49,592 nt of DNA, taken from NCBI GenBank assembly GCA_910578575.1, contig CAJTQP010000011.1:1-49592 (forward strand), read 5' to 3'. The position numbers and the translations under genes were made by a program. Each line of letters begins with the position of its first letter. Position 1 is the first letter of the stretch. Of the stretch, positions 16,092-23,356 are shown piece after piece. The notes under the pieces were generated by a model. It worked only from the letters and a program-made list of their open reading frames with translations, was not told the origin of the DNA and made no database searches. Origin of the DNA: an uncultured Oscillospiraceae bacterium (GTDB lineage Bacteria; Bacillota; Clostridia; Oscillospirales; Oscillospiraceae).

Positions 16092-16212
16092 CCACCTTTT
16101 TCAAAAGGTGGCAGGGAGTCCAGGGGGGCTGGCCCCCCTGGCGGAGTCCAGAGGCAGCGCCCCTGGCCAGGTCCAGGGCGGGAGCCCTGGGCAGGTTTGG
16201 GCGGCAGCCCAA
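16092..16212. repeat. array of five consecutive short hairpins after metG
   Basis: Five inverted repeats follow one another. The first is 16092-16111 (CCACCTTTT/AAAAGGTGG). Then come 16120-16141 (CCAGGGGGG/CCCCCCTGG), 16148-16166 (CCAGAGGC/GCCCCTGG), 16173-16190 (CCAGGGC/GCCCTGG) and 16197-16212 (TTGGGC/GCCCAA). The last four start 24-28 bp apart and mostly keep a CCAGG..CCTGG closing stem while the inner bases change. I recall similar tails after genes in high-GC Clostridia. Confidence 0.7.
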
Positions 16213-16237
16213 CCAAAATAGTCGTACAAAAAACACC

Positions 16238-16266
16238 GCCGCCCCCTCTTGACAAGAAGGGGCGGC
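16238..16266 (+). terminator. GC-rich hairpin, possible terminator
   Basis: Stem GCCGCCCC (16238-16245) / GGGGCGGC (16259-16266) with a 13-nt loop, followed by AGCGTTTAT. The T run is weak, so termination is only probable. It is the first strong stem-loop after the metG hairpin array. Confidence 0.45.
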
Positions 16267-16329
16267 AGCGTTTATACTATAGCTAGAGGGGTCGGTCAGC
16301 GGCTGGCCCATAGGTTTTTTATTGCAACA

Positions 16330-16407
16330 GTAACCGCATGGGCGCCCATCCCAGGCGGTTACTTCTTTTCGTCCCGGTCGTTCTTCATCAACCGAATCAA
16401 GGGTTTT
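16330..16407 (-). pseudogene. possible 3' remnant of a small holin-like toxin gene with its hairpin
   Basis: On the minus strand codons ending at the stop 16359-16361 spell LIRLMKNDRDEKK, the kind of basic tail seen on small putative holin-like/type I toxin proteins of Clostridia. The stop lies inside a hairpin GTAACCGC (16330-16337) / GCGGTTAC (16355-16362). Upstream codons no longer encode a hydrophobic helix, so the gene would be cut off at about 16400. The assignment rests on remembered similarity and is tentative. Confidence 0.35.
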
Positions 16408-16435
16408 CCTCTACGGAAAGCAGGCGAGAACCTGC

Positions 16436-16586
16436 GGGCCGGCGAGGGCGCCGGCCCCTACAAGGACACGCGGATGGGTTCACCACCCCTTGGTTCACAA
16501 TGGACGCAGTTGGATGTTTCTCTGTGAACCCCACTTGTCTTGTGGGCACCTACGTTGGATGTAGGGGCCGCCGCCCTCGGCGGCCC
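16436..16586 (+). repeat. dispersed palindromic-ended repeat, copy B (forward)
   Basis: A 151-bp element. The left end is GGGCCGGCGAGGGCGCCGGC followed by CCCTAC, and the right end is GTAGGGGCCGCCG..CGGCGGCCC. The interior holds a further inverted pair, GGTTCAC...GTGAACC, and the stretch GGGCACCTACGTTGGAT shared with copy D. It has no coding capacity. Confidence 0.85.
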
Positions 16587-16616
16587 AAAGGTTTTTGTCC
16601 ACTGTTTTGATACATT

Positions 16617-16645
16617 GGGACCCGCCTTCCGCCGGGTCCCTTTTT
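16617..16645 (+). terminator. rho-independent terminator
   Basis: Stem GGGACCCG / CGGGTCCC with an 8-nt loop, followed by TTTTT. It isolates the TRAP operon from anything upstream and sits 30 bp after repeat copy B. Confidence 0.8.
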
Positions 16646-16696
16646 CACTGCCCAAAAGGCAAAAAGACAAATTGTAAGCTTTTGCAAAAAGATAAG

Positions 16697-16737
16697 CTGT
16701 TTTGTCAGGCACACCCCCAGAGAGATGGACAAAACAG
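16697..16737 (+). promoter_or_regulatory. candidate operator upstream of the TRAP promoter
   Basis: Perfect 10-bp inverted repeat CTGTTTTGTC (16697-16706) / GACAAAACAG (16728-16737), centred about 66 bp ahead of the -35 box. Half-sites two helical turns or more apart suggest an activator or a looping repressor. No regulator gene is adjacent. Confidence 0.5.
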
Positions 16738-16779
16738 TCAGGATGCACAAAATTTTAGCAACAAATTTGCCCCCAAAGC

Positions 16780-16808
16780 TTGACAGGAAAACCAGATTAA
16801 ATTAACAT
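16780..16808 (+). promoter_or_regulatory. sigma-A promoter of the TRAP operon
   Basis: TTGACA (16780-16785), 17-nt spacer, TAACAT (16803-16808). The -10 box is imperfect, compatible with activator dependence. Confidence 0.75.
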
Positions 16809-16869
16809 AGAGGGCAGACAGCGGCCCGAAATGGCCGCCGCGTTCATTGAGAAAGAAGGAGTGTAGAAA

Positions 16870-17892
16870 ATGAAAAAGAATCGTTTCCTGGCCCTGCTGT
16901 TGGCAGGCATGATGTGCCTGGGTCTGGCCGCCTGCGGCAGTGACCCCGCCCCCGCAGAAGGGGAAGGCGAAGACGCCACCAGCGGCGAGGCCATCGTCAT
17001 GAAGCTGGGCACCACCGTCAACGAAGAGGACAGCTTCCAGGTGGCCGCCGAAAAGTTCGCCGAGCTGGTGGAAGAGCGCACCGAGGGCGCTTACAAGATC
17101 GAGATCCACCCCAACGGCACCCTGGGCGACGAGCGCACCATGCTGGAGAGTATGCAGATGGGTGAGCTGGACCTGGGTATCATCACCAGCGGCCCCTTCG
17201 TGAACTTCTCCGCCGACATGGGCGTGCTGGACATGCCCTTCCTGTTCTCCAGCAACGAGGACGTCTATAAAGTACTGGACGGCGAGATCGGCAAGGATCT
17301 GCTCAAGACCCTGGAGAGCTCCAACCTGAAGGGCCTGGCTTACGCCGAGCGTGGCTTCCGCAACCTGACCAACAGCGTGCGCCCGGTGAAAAAGGCCGAC
17401 GACGTGAAGGATCTGAAGGTCCGGGTCATGGAGAACGAGGTCTACACCGCCTCCTTCAAGGCCATGGGCGTCAACGCCGTTCCCATGGCTTGGAACGATG
17501 CCCTCACCGCCCTCCAGCAGAACACCATCCAGGGCCAGGAGAACCCCATCAACGTCATCTATTCCTATAAGCTCTGGGAGTCCCAGAAGTATGCCACCCT
17601 CACCCGCCACGCCTACGCCAGCGCCATCATCACCATGAGCCTGGACAGCTACAACAAGCTCCCCGAAGACGTGCAGAAGATCTTTGACGAGGCCGCCCAG
17701 GAGGCTGCCGAGTATGAGCGCAACTGGACCGCTGAGCATGAGGCGGAGCAGCTGGAGGCCATGAAAACCAACGGGATGGAAGTGGTGGAGAACCCCGACC
17801 TGGAGAGCTTCCAGGCTGCGGTGCAGAGCGTGTATGACGCCTATCCCCAGTACGCCGACTACATCACCCGGATTCAGGAGGCTCTGGCCTAA
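16870..17892 (+). CDS. TRAP transporter substrate-binding lipoprotein, DctP family
   Basis: A 340-residue exported protein. The lipobox is LGLAAC with the lipidated Cys near residue 22, so it is a membrane-tethered solute receptor, as expected in a Gram-positive. DctP family marks are LKVRVMENEVYTASF, whose Arg clamps the substrate carboxylate, and VPMAWNDALTALQQNTIQGQENP. It captures an organic acid and delivers it to the DctQM permease encoded next. Start ATG 16870 follows AAGGAGTG. A 30-nt acidic linker after the lipobox (DPAPAEGEGEDATSGE) is typical. Substrate unknown; C4-dicarboxylate, sialic or uronic acids are candidates. Confidence 0.93.
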   Translation: MKKNRFLALLLAGMMCLGLAACGSDPAPAEGEGEDATSGEAIVMKLGTTVNEEDSFQVAAEKFAELVEERTEGAYKIEIHPNGTLGDERTMLESMQMGELDLGIITSGPFVNFSADMGVLDMPFLFSSNEDVYKVLDGEIGKDLLKTLESSNLKGLAYAERGFRNLTNSVRPVKKADDVKDLKVRVMENEVYTASFKAMGVNAVPMAWNDALTALQQNTIQGQENPINVIYSYKLWESQKYATLTRHAYASAIITMSLDSYNKLPEDVQKIFDEAAQEAAEYERNWTAEHEAEQLEAMKTNGMEVVENPDLESFQAAVQSVYDAYPQYADYITRIQEALA

Positions 17893-17910
17893 GGGCAGAG
17901 GTGATGGAAC

Positions 17911-18414
17911 ATGCCAGTTGCAAGAGCCATCCACAAAGTCAGCAATGGCTTAGATAAAGTGTGCAGCGTGGTACTCATCGCTGCCCTAGCCGCCATGGTG
18001 CTCCTCACCGGGGCCCAGATCTTATGCCGGCTGTTCTTCACCGCCTTGGCCTGGAGCGAGGAGCTGTCCCGCTACCTGCTGATCTGGTCCACCTTCCTGG
18101 GGGCGGGCATCGTGTATAAGCACGGGGGCCACATCTCCGTGACCCTGCTCCACGGCTTCCTGCCCCCCATGGCGGGGAAGGCGGTGAAGCTGCTGATCCA
18201 CGTGATCTGCGGGGCCTTCTGCGCCATCGCCATCTACTATGGCTTCCGCTACATGGGGATGCAGGGCAACCAGCTCTCCGCCGCCATGCGCCTGCCCATG
18301 CGGTATATGTACATGAGTATCCCCATCGGCTTCGCCATCATGGAGGTCCATGTGGTGGACGCCATCTTCCAGCTTCTCACCCGGAAGCACGCAGAGGGGG
18401 TGGGCCTGGAATGA
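17911..18414 (+). CDS. TRAP transporter small permease, DctQ family
   Basis: A 167-residue membrane protein with four hydrophobic segments (about residues 18-40, 55-70, 93-112, 130-150) and the DctQ marker WSEELSRYLLIWSTFLGAGI. It scaffolds the large permease DctM and couples it to the binding protein. The ATG follows AGAGGTGAT and lies 18 bp after dctP. Its stop overlaps the start of the next gene by 4 nt (ATGA), indicating translational coupling. Confidence 0.93.
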   Translation: MPVARAIHKVSNGLDKVCSVVLIAALAAMVLLTGAQILCRLFFTALAWSEELSRYLLIWSTFLGAGIVYKHGGHISVTLLHGFLPPMAGKAVKLLIHVICGAFCAIAIYYGFRYMGMQGNQLSAAMRLPMRYMYMSIPIGFAIMEVHVVDAIFQLLTRKHAEGVGLE

Positions 18415-19685
18415 CCGCAATCTTGTTTGTCACCTTTCTGGTCCTGCTGGTGATCGGGGTCCCCATCGCCTTTGCCATTGCCGTGGCCGGGGTGGCAGTG
18501 ATGGTGGCGGGGGATGTGAACCTGCTTATCGTGGTGCAGCGGATGTTCGCCTCCACGGATTCCTTCCCCCTCATCGCCGTGCCCTTCTTCATCCTGGCCG
18601 GGGACCTGCTGGCCAGGGGCTCCATGTCCCAGACCCTGGTGGCCTTTGCGGAATCCCTGCTGGGGCGCATCCGGGGCGGGCTGTCCGCCGTGGCGGTGGC
18701 CGCCGGGATGTTCTTCGCGGCCATCTCCGGCTCCGGCGCGGCCACCACCGCCGCCGTAGGGGCCACCCTGATCCCGGAGTTGAAGAAGCGCAACTATGAC
18801 GAGAGCTCCTCTGCGGCCCTGGTGGCGGCGTCGGGCTGTATCGGCGTGGTCATCCCCCCGTCGGTGCCCATGGTGCTCTATGCGGTGATCGCCAACCAGA
18901 GTGTCACCCAGCTCTTCTCCAACGGCTTCCTGCCGGGGATCGCCATGGGCGTGATGCTCATTGCCATTGCCCTGTACCAGGCCCACAAGCGGCACTATCC
19001 CAAAGGGGAGAAGCTCTCCCCCAAGGACACCCTGCTGAACATTGGGAGAACTTTCCTGCGGGCCATCGGGGCGATCTTGATGCCCCTCATCATCCTGGGC
19101 GGCATCTTTTCCGGGAAATTCACCCCGTCGGAATCGGCGGCGGTGGCGGTGATCTACGCCGCCCTCATCTCCTTTTTGATCTACCGGGACATGAGCTTCA
19201 AGGAGCTGGGCCAGATCATTCTGGGCAGTGCCCGGACCTCGTCGGTGATTATGATCATCATCGCCTGTAGTGGCATCTTTGGCTGGGCCCTTGCCAACTG
19301 GAAGATTCCAGAGCACATCGCCACGGGGGTGCTCTCCGTCTCCGACAACAAGTACGTGCTGCTCTTCCTCATCGCCCTGATCGTCCTTGTGGCCGGGATC
19401 TTTATGGAGACCTCTTCCGCGGTGATCCTGCTGACCCCGGTGTTCCTGCCCCTGGTGAATGCCCTGGGGGTGAGCCTGGTCCACTTCGGGCTCATCTTCA
19501 CCATCGGCATCTCCATCGGTATGATCACCCCGCCGGTGGCCATCAACCTGTTTGTGGCCTCCAGCACCACGGGGCTGCCCATCGAGAAGATATCCAAGTC
19601 GGTGGTGCCCTACCTCATCGGTTTGATCGTGGTGTTTTTACTGTATACCTACCTGCCCCTGTTCTTCCCCGCCCTGGTGGTGTGA
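18411..19685 (+). CDS. TRAP transporter large permease, DctM family
   Basis: A 424-residue protein of 12 or so membrane helices that performs Na+-driven uptake of the bound acid. Family marks include FAISGSGAATTAAVGATLIPE, GCIGVVIPPSVPMVLYAVIA, GKFTPSESAAVAVIYA and GISIGMITPPVAINLFVAS. Start ATG 18411 overlaps the dctQ stop. It is the last gene of the operon; a strong terminator follows 30 bp downstream. Intact and full length. Confidence 0.95.
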   Translation: MTAILFVTFLVLLVIGVPIAFAIAVAGVAVMVAGDVNLLIVVQRMFASTDSFPLIAVPFFILAGDLLARGSMSQTLVAFAESLLGRIRGGLSAVAVAAGMFFAAISGSGAATTAAVGATLIPELKKRNYDESSSAALVAASGCIGVVIPPSVPMVLYAVIANQSVTQLFSNGFLPGIAMGVMLIAIALYQAHKRHYPKGEKLSPKDTLLNIGRTFLRAIGAILMPLIILGGIFSGKFTPSESAAVAVIYAALISFLIYRDMSFKELGQIILGSARTSSVIMIIIACSGIFGWALANWKIPEHIATGVLSVSDNKYVLLFLIALIVLVAGIFMETSSAVILLTPVFLPLVNALGVSLVHFGLIFTIGISIGMITPPVAINLFVASSTTGLPIEKISKSVVPYLIGLIVVFLLYTYLPLFFPALVV

Positions 19686-19714
19686 TGGGTCCAGGGGGAC
19701 AATGTAATCAGAGA

Positions 19715-19748
19715 AGCGGCCTGTGGAGTTCTCCACGGGCCGCTTTTT
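19715..19748 (+). terminator. terminator of the TRAP operon
   Basis: Stem AGCGGCC-t-GTGGAG / CTCCAC-g-GGCCGCT with a TT loop and one internal mismatch, followed by TTTTT. Confidence 0.92.
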
Positions 19749-19923
19749 CCCGCCCCTAGGGGAGACGAAAGCTGAAGTATTTCACGGGATTCCGTGCGTT
19801 GTTCTCAAAAACAGGGAGATTCTAGCGATTTTCTACCAGAAAAAGGGGGACAAGTGGACGGTCATTTTGTAGAATGGGGGGAAGTACGCCAAAAAGCAAA
19901 CCGTGTGAATGGAGGTATTTCCC

Positions 19924-20550
19924 ATGCCAGGAACCACTTACGGATACATCCGCGTATCCACCGTCGAGCAAAATGAGGACCGGCAGCGCATCGCCCTGGA
20001 GAGCAGGGGGGTGGCGGCGGCACATATCTACATGGACAAGCAGTCCGGCAAGGACTTTGAGCGCCCCCAGTACAAACGTATGCTCCGCCGCCTGCGGGCG
20101 GGGGATCTTCTCTATGTCCAGAGCATCGACCGTCTGGGCCGCAACTATCAGGAGATTCAAAACCAGTGGCGCATCCTCACCAAGGAGCTGGGGGTGGACC
20201 TGTGCGTGCTGGACATGCCCCTGCTGGACACCCGCAGCGGCAAGGATTTGATGGGCACCTTCATTGCCGACCTGGTGCTACAGATCCTGTCCTTTGTGGC
20301 CCAGAATGAGCGGGAGAACATCCACCAGCGCCAGGCCGCAGGCATCGCCGCCGCCAAGGCGCGGGGGGTACGCTTTGGCCGTCCGCCCCGGCCGCTGCCG
20401 GAGAACTACCACAGTGCCTATCAAAAGTGGAAGGACGGCACCCTCAGTGGAGCCGCCGCCGCCAAGGAGTGCGGGATGCCCTTGGCCAGTTTTCGCTATC
20501 GGGCGGAGGGGTATGAAGCGGGAGGATATGAAAAGGAGGGAGCGCCGTGA
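19924..20550 (+). CDS. stand-alone serine recombinase (resolvase/invertase family)
   Basis: A 208-residue small serine recombinase. The catalytic serine lies in YGYIRVST (about residues 6-13). DRLGRN and the helix-E region (MGTFIADLVLQILSFVAQNERENI) are intact. FGRPPRPLPENY leads into a C-terminal helix-turn-helix (LSGAAAAKECGMPLASFRYR). The ATG at 19924 has GGAGGT seven bases upstream; an in-frame start 15 bases earlier would overlap that site. It resembles Pin/Hin and Tn3 resolvases in size. No transposase accompanies it. The adjacent inverted-repeat segment suggests an invertase. A 9-bp stem GGGAGCGCC/GGCGCTCCC covers its stop codon (20538-20564). Confidence 0.9.
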   Translation: MPGTTYGYIRVSTVEQNEDRQRIALESRGVAAAHIYMDKQSGKDFERPQYKRMLRRLRAGDLLYVQSIDRLGRNYQEIQNQWRILTKELGVDLCVLDMPLLDTRSGKDLMGTFIADLVLQILSFVAQNERENIHQRQAAGIAAAKARGVRFGRPPRPLPENYHSAYQKWKDGTLSGAAAAKECGMPLASFRYRAEGYEAGGYEKEGAP

Positions 20551-20575
20551 TCTGCGGCGCTCCCTTACAGAAAGG

Positions 20576-20674
20576 TGTACATTATTGTAACCTAAGCCTT
20601 TCTCCGTATATAGTATAGGATACCACAACGAGCCCCATAATACAAGTAGCTGCTAGGTAAAACAATAATGTACA
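20576..20674. repeat. inverted repeats bounding a promoter-bearing segment (candidate invertible DNA)
   Basis: TGTACATTATTGT (20576-20588) is repeated exactly in inverse at 20662-20674, and similarity continues inward (ACCTA 20590-20594, TAGGT 20654-20658). Inside, on the minus strand, TTGTTT (20660-20665) and TATTAT (20637-20642) are separated by 17 nt. On the plus strand TTGTAA (20585-20590) and TATATA (20607-20612) are separated by 16 nt. The -35 boxes lie across the repeat edges. The segment sits between the recombinase and the glucosyltransferase gene; inversion is inferred. Confidence 0.5.
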
Positions 20675-20771
20675 GGTTTTTGTATCAGGCAGAGCGAGAC
20701 CTTATCCCTATGTGGTGTTATACGGCCCAAATCCCAGTGGATATACTTCCCTTTACGACAAGAGAGATCGC

Positions 20772-22370
20772 ATGAGGCGGGTGATCTCCAAGATAAGCGG
20801 TTTCCTAGGCGGATTGGATTCCCCAGACCGCTGGGCGCTGAAGCTGTGGCAACGGGTTCCGGGCTACATACGCCTGACCTACATCGCCGCCCTGGTGCTG
20901 GGTCTGTTGACCCATTTATACATGTTCACCAATAAATTTACCAATCACGACGATTTGAGCCAGATGTTTTTTGCCGACTACGGCAAAGCCTCTGGCCGTT
21001 GGCTGTTGCCCACAGTCCTGGAGCTGGATGGCAACTTTAGTATGCCCTGGCTCATCGGGATGTTGAGTATCCTGTGCTTGGCGGGGGTGCCCTGCTTTGT
21101 GGTGGCGCTGCTGCGGATCCGCCAACCCTTGGGCTGCGTGGTGACGGCGGCGCTGCTGGTCACCTTCCCCACGGTGACGGCCACCTTTGGGTTCATGTTC
21201 TCGGCGGATGCCTACTTTTTCAGCCTGCTGTTGGCGGTATTTGGGGCATACCTGTCGGTGCGCTGGGGCTGGAAGGGCAGCTTGTTGGGGGCGGTGGCCA
21301 TTACCCTGTCCCTGGGGATCTACCAGGCCTATCTCCCGGTGGCGGCGGTGTTGATGGTGGGGGCCCTGCTGTTTGAGACCTTAGACGGGGAGGCTTCCCT
21401 CCGGGCCCTGCTCTGGAAGGGGGTTCGCCTGGCGGCGACCCTGGCTGTGGCCCTGTTGGCCTACCTGGTGGTGGTCCGGTTCACCACCAGGGACACCGGA
21501 CTGACGGATTATGAGGGGATCTCCGACATGGGAAAGCTCTCCCTGGGAGAGTTGCCTCAGCTGGTGGTCCTGAGCTATAAAAAATACGGGGCCTTCTTCT
21601 TGCGGGACCGCTGGCACTGTCATGCCAGTTACTTGCCCTACGTCTTGCTCCTCACGGCGCTGGTCACCGTCGTCCTGGGGGTGTTGTTGCTGCTGCGCCG
21701 GCGTATCGGCACAGGAAGAACCCTTTTGGCCCTCTTTTTGGTGGGGATTTATCCTCTGGCAGGGGGCTTGATCTACGTGATGGTGCCCAAAGGCTTTGTT
21801 CATATCCACATGATGTACGGCTTGGTTTTTCTTCTCATCGCGCCCATTGCTCTGATGGAGTATAGTAGACCTGTCCTGCAAGAGGGAAGCAAAACACGAG
21901 TGTTCCACGTCATGGGCAGTTGGGTCATCCTCCTCACCATGGCTTTGACCGCCTATTCCTACGGCATCACCGACAACAACGCCTATTTGAAGGCGGATCT
22001 GGGGATGCGGCAGTGCGAGGCCTATTCCAACCGCCTGTTGGCGCGGGTGGAATCCGCCGAGGGCTATGAACCGGGGATGCCGGTGGTGCTGGTGGGCAGC
22101 ACCCAGCGGGAGGCAGCGCTGTCCCCCACCCCGGAGCTGGACGCCTCTGACCTGGTGGGAATCTTCAACATGGGGGATCTGCGCACGTTTTATACCTACG
22201 GTCATTTTCTCCGCTACTACCTGGGCTTTTCTCAGCCGGTCTATGCGGGGAACAGCGAATTGGCCCGTTCCCTGGCGGATACGGCGCGGGTGCAGGCCAT
22301 GCCCCTGTATCCTCTGGCGGGCAGCGTTCAGGTGATGGACGGCAGGGTGGTGGTGAAGTTGAATCCCTGA
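20772..22370 (+). CDS. GtrII-like membrane glucosyltransferase
   Basis: A 532-residue integral membrane protein with about ten hydrophobic segments, matching the glucosyltransferase II (Gtr type II) domain seen in phage and chromosomal O-antigen or wall-polymer modification systems. The acidic pair after TM1 (NHDDLSQMFF) and SADAYFFSLLLAVFGAYLS are typical of that domain. Such enzymes take glucose from a lipid-phosphate carrier and attach it to surface polysaccharide outside the membrane. The ATG at 20772 has a weak AAGAGAG site; GTG 20712 is an alternative without one. The C-terminal ~100 residues are soluble. It could be switched by the upstream repeat segment. Confidence 0.8.
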   Translation: MRRVISKISGFLGGLDSPDRWALKLWQRVPGYIRLTYIAALVLGLLTHLYMFTNKFTNHDDLSQMFFADYGKASGRWLLPTVLELDGNFSMPWLIGMLSILCLAGVPCFVVALLRIRQPLGCVVTAALLVTFPTVTATFGFMFSADAYFFSLLLAVFGAYLSVRWGWKGSLLGAVAITLSLGIYQAYLPVAAVLMVGALLFETLDGEASLRALLWKGVRLAATLAVALLAYLVVVRFTTRDTGLTDYEGISDMGKLSLGELPQLVVLSYKKYGAFFLRDRWHCHASYLPYVLLLTALVTVVLGVLLLLRRRIGTGRTLLALFLVGIYPLAGGLIYVMVPKGFVHIHMMYGLVFLLIAPIALMEYSRPVLQEGSKTRVFHVMGSWVILLTMALTAYSYGITDNNAYLKADLGMRQCEAYSNRLLARVESAEGYEPGMPVVLVGSTQREAALSPTPELDASDLVGIFNMGDLRTFYTYGHFLRYYLGFSQPVYAGNSELARSLADTARVQAMPLYPLAGSVQVMDGRVVVKLNP

Positions 22371-22433
22371 ACAGAACTGCCGCTGCTGCCAAGTATCTCT
22401 CTGTTGTTAATGTCATAAAAGCCATGGACCGGA

Positions 22434-22463
22434 AGCACCGCGCAACGTTGCGCGGTGCTTTTT
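22434..22463 (+). terminator. terminator of the glucosyltransferase gene
   Basis: Perfect palindrome with arm AGCACCGCGCAA (22434-22445) and its inverse ending at 22459, followed by a T run. Confidence 0.92.
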
Positions 22464-22488
22464 CTGTCCAAAAACCAAGGCGCGGGAC

Positions 22489-22512
22489 TATCAAAAGGTA
22501 TACCTTTTGATA
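22489..22512. promoter_or_regulatory. palindromic operator, upstream copy
   Basis: Perfect 24-bp palindrome; half-site TATCAAAAGGTA followed by its exact inverse. It lies 68 bp ahead of the -35 box of the AP2-domain gene. A hairpin CTGACG-ttttt-CGTCAG follows at 22517-22533. Confidence 0.65.
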
Positions 22513-22579
22513 AAATCTGACGTTTTTCGTCAGAAAGCGATTTCCCCGGATTTATCTGGTGAAAAAGTCAAAAAGGCCC

Positions 22580-22608
22580 TTGTAATACCAGGGTTTTCAT
22601 GATACAAT
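22580..22608 (+). promoter_or_regulatory. sigma-A promoter of the AP2-domain gene
   Basis: TTGTAA (22580-22585), 17-nt spacer, TACAAT (22603-22608). The downstream palindrome begins about 10 bp after the expected start of transcription. Confidence 0.72.
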
Positions 22609-22625
22609 GCCCATGAAAATAAGGC

Positions 22626-22649
22626 TATCGAAAGGTATACCTTTTGACA
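22626..22649. promoter_or_regulatory. palindromic operator, downstream copy
   Basis: Second copy of the 24-bp palindrome, centred exactly 137 bp (about 13 helical turns) from the first. The core AAAGGTATACCTTT is perfect; two outer positions differ. Its place just after the start of transcription suits a repressor roadblock. Confidence 0.65.
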
Positions 22650-22685
22650 AATTTGAACAAATCATGAGAGCAGGTGACAGACAGG

Positions 22686-23171
22686 ATGGGATACTCCCGG
22701 AAAAAATTGGACCTCACCGGCCAGCGCTATGGCCAGCTCACCGTCCTGGCCCCGGCAGAAAACATCGGCACCCGCACGGCCTGGCTGTGCCGCTGTGACT
22801 GCGGGAAGGAGACCGTCATCCGCACCAACCGCCTGCGCAGCGGCCACACCACCAGCTGCGGCTGTCAGGGCCCCGGCGTGGGGCTCACGGCCCTGACCTA
22901 CATAGACGGTACCTGTGTGGAGATGCTCCGGGCCAAGACCGTGCGCAAGAACAACACCAGCGGCGTCACCGGTGTGGAGTGGTGGGCGGCCAAGCAGCGT
23001 TGGCGGGCGTCCATCTGCTTCAAGGGCAAGCGCCACTACCTGGGCAGCTATGTCCGCTTTGAGGATGCCGTCCAAGCCCGCAAGCGGGGGGAGGAACGGT
23101 TCCACGATGAATTCCTGCGGGAATTTGCCGGGGCCGCGCCCAAGGGGCAGACTCAGGTTGATTCAATATAA
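22686..23171 (+). CDS. AP2-domain DNA-binding protein with N-terminal zinc ribbon
   Basis: A 161-residue protein. The N-terminal third has four Cys in the order CRCDCG...SCGC (about residues 36-62), typical of the zinc-ribbon module found in phage AP2/HNH proteins. The C-terminal part (NNTSGVTGVEWWAAKQRWRA, then KRHYLGSYVRFEDAVQARK) matches the bacterial/phage AP2 integrase-like DNA-binding domain: three strands and a helix. There is no HNH nuclease motif, so a DNA-binding or regulatory role is likelier than homing. The ATG at 22686 is preceded by AGGTGA eight bases away; GTG 22674 is an alternative. Two palindromes flank its promoter, which suggests autoregulation. Confidence 0.8.
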   Translation: MGYSRKKLDLTGQRYGQLTVLAPAENIGTRTAWLCRCDCGKETVIRTNRLRSGHTTSCGCQGPGVGLTALTYIDGTCVEMLRAKTVRKNNTSGVTGVEWWAAKQRWRASICFKGKRHYLGSYVRFEDAVQARKRGEERFHDEFLREFAGAAPKGQTQVDSI

Positions 23172-23191
23172 CTTGGAAAGGAGGAAGCGCG

Positions 23192-23215
23192 ATGAACTGC
23201 GTGGACCCACCGTGA
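23192..23215 (+). other. possible seven-codon leader ORF
   Basis: ATG at 23192 with a perfect GGAAAGGAGG eight bases upstream opens a frame encoding MNCVDPP before a TGA. It lies between the AP2 gene and the riboswitch pair. Its excellent ribosome site argues that ribosomes load here, but no attenuation structure could be worked out. Confidence 0.3.
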
Positions 23216-23264
23216 GCTTGTCCTTCCGCCCGAAGCGCCGAGGGCGGCGGGGAGACGGGGTATG

Positions 23265-23356
23265 GCGCAGGGCAAACCATTGGAAACAATGGGACGCAAA
23301 ACCAGAGGCTGAGACGCCGGGGACCCTCCCCGACGCGTGATGCTCGTTCGGTTGCA
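23265..23356 (+). ncRNA. cyclic-di-GMP-I (GEMM-I) riboswitch, first aptamer
   Basis: The GEMM-I core is present: GGCAAACC (23271-23278), stem CCATTG / CAATGG closed by a GAAA tetraloop (23277-23292), then GGGACGCAAAACC and GGCTGAGAC. A second stem GCCGGGG / CCCCGACGC and a GTTGC-like 3' end follow. The tetraloop is used in the family to dock on the second helix. The RNA binds the second messenger c-di-GMP. Boundaries are approximate. Confidence 0.8.
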
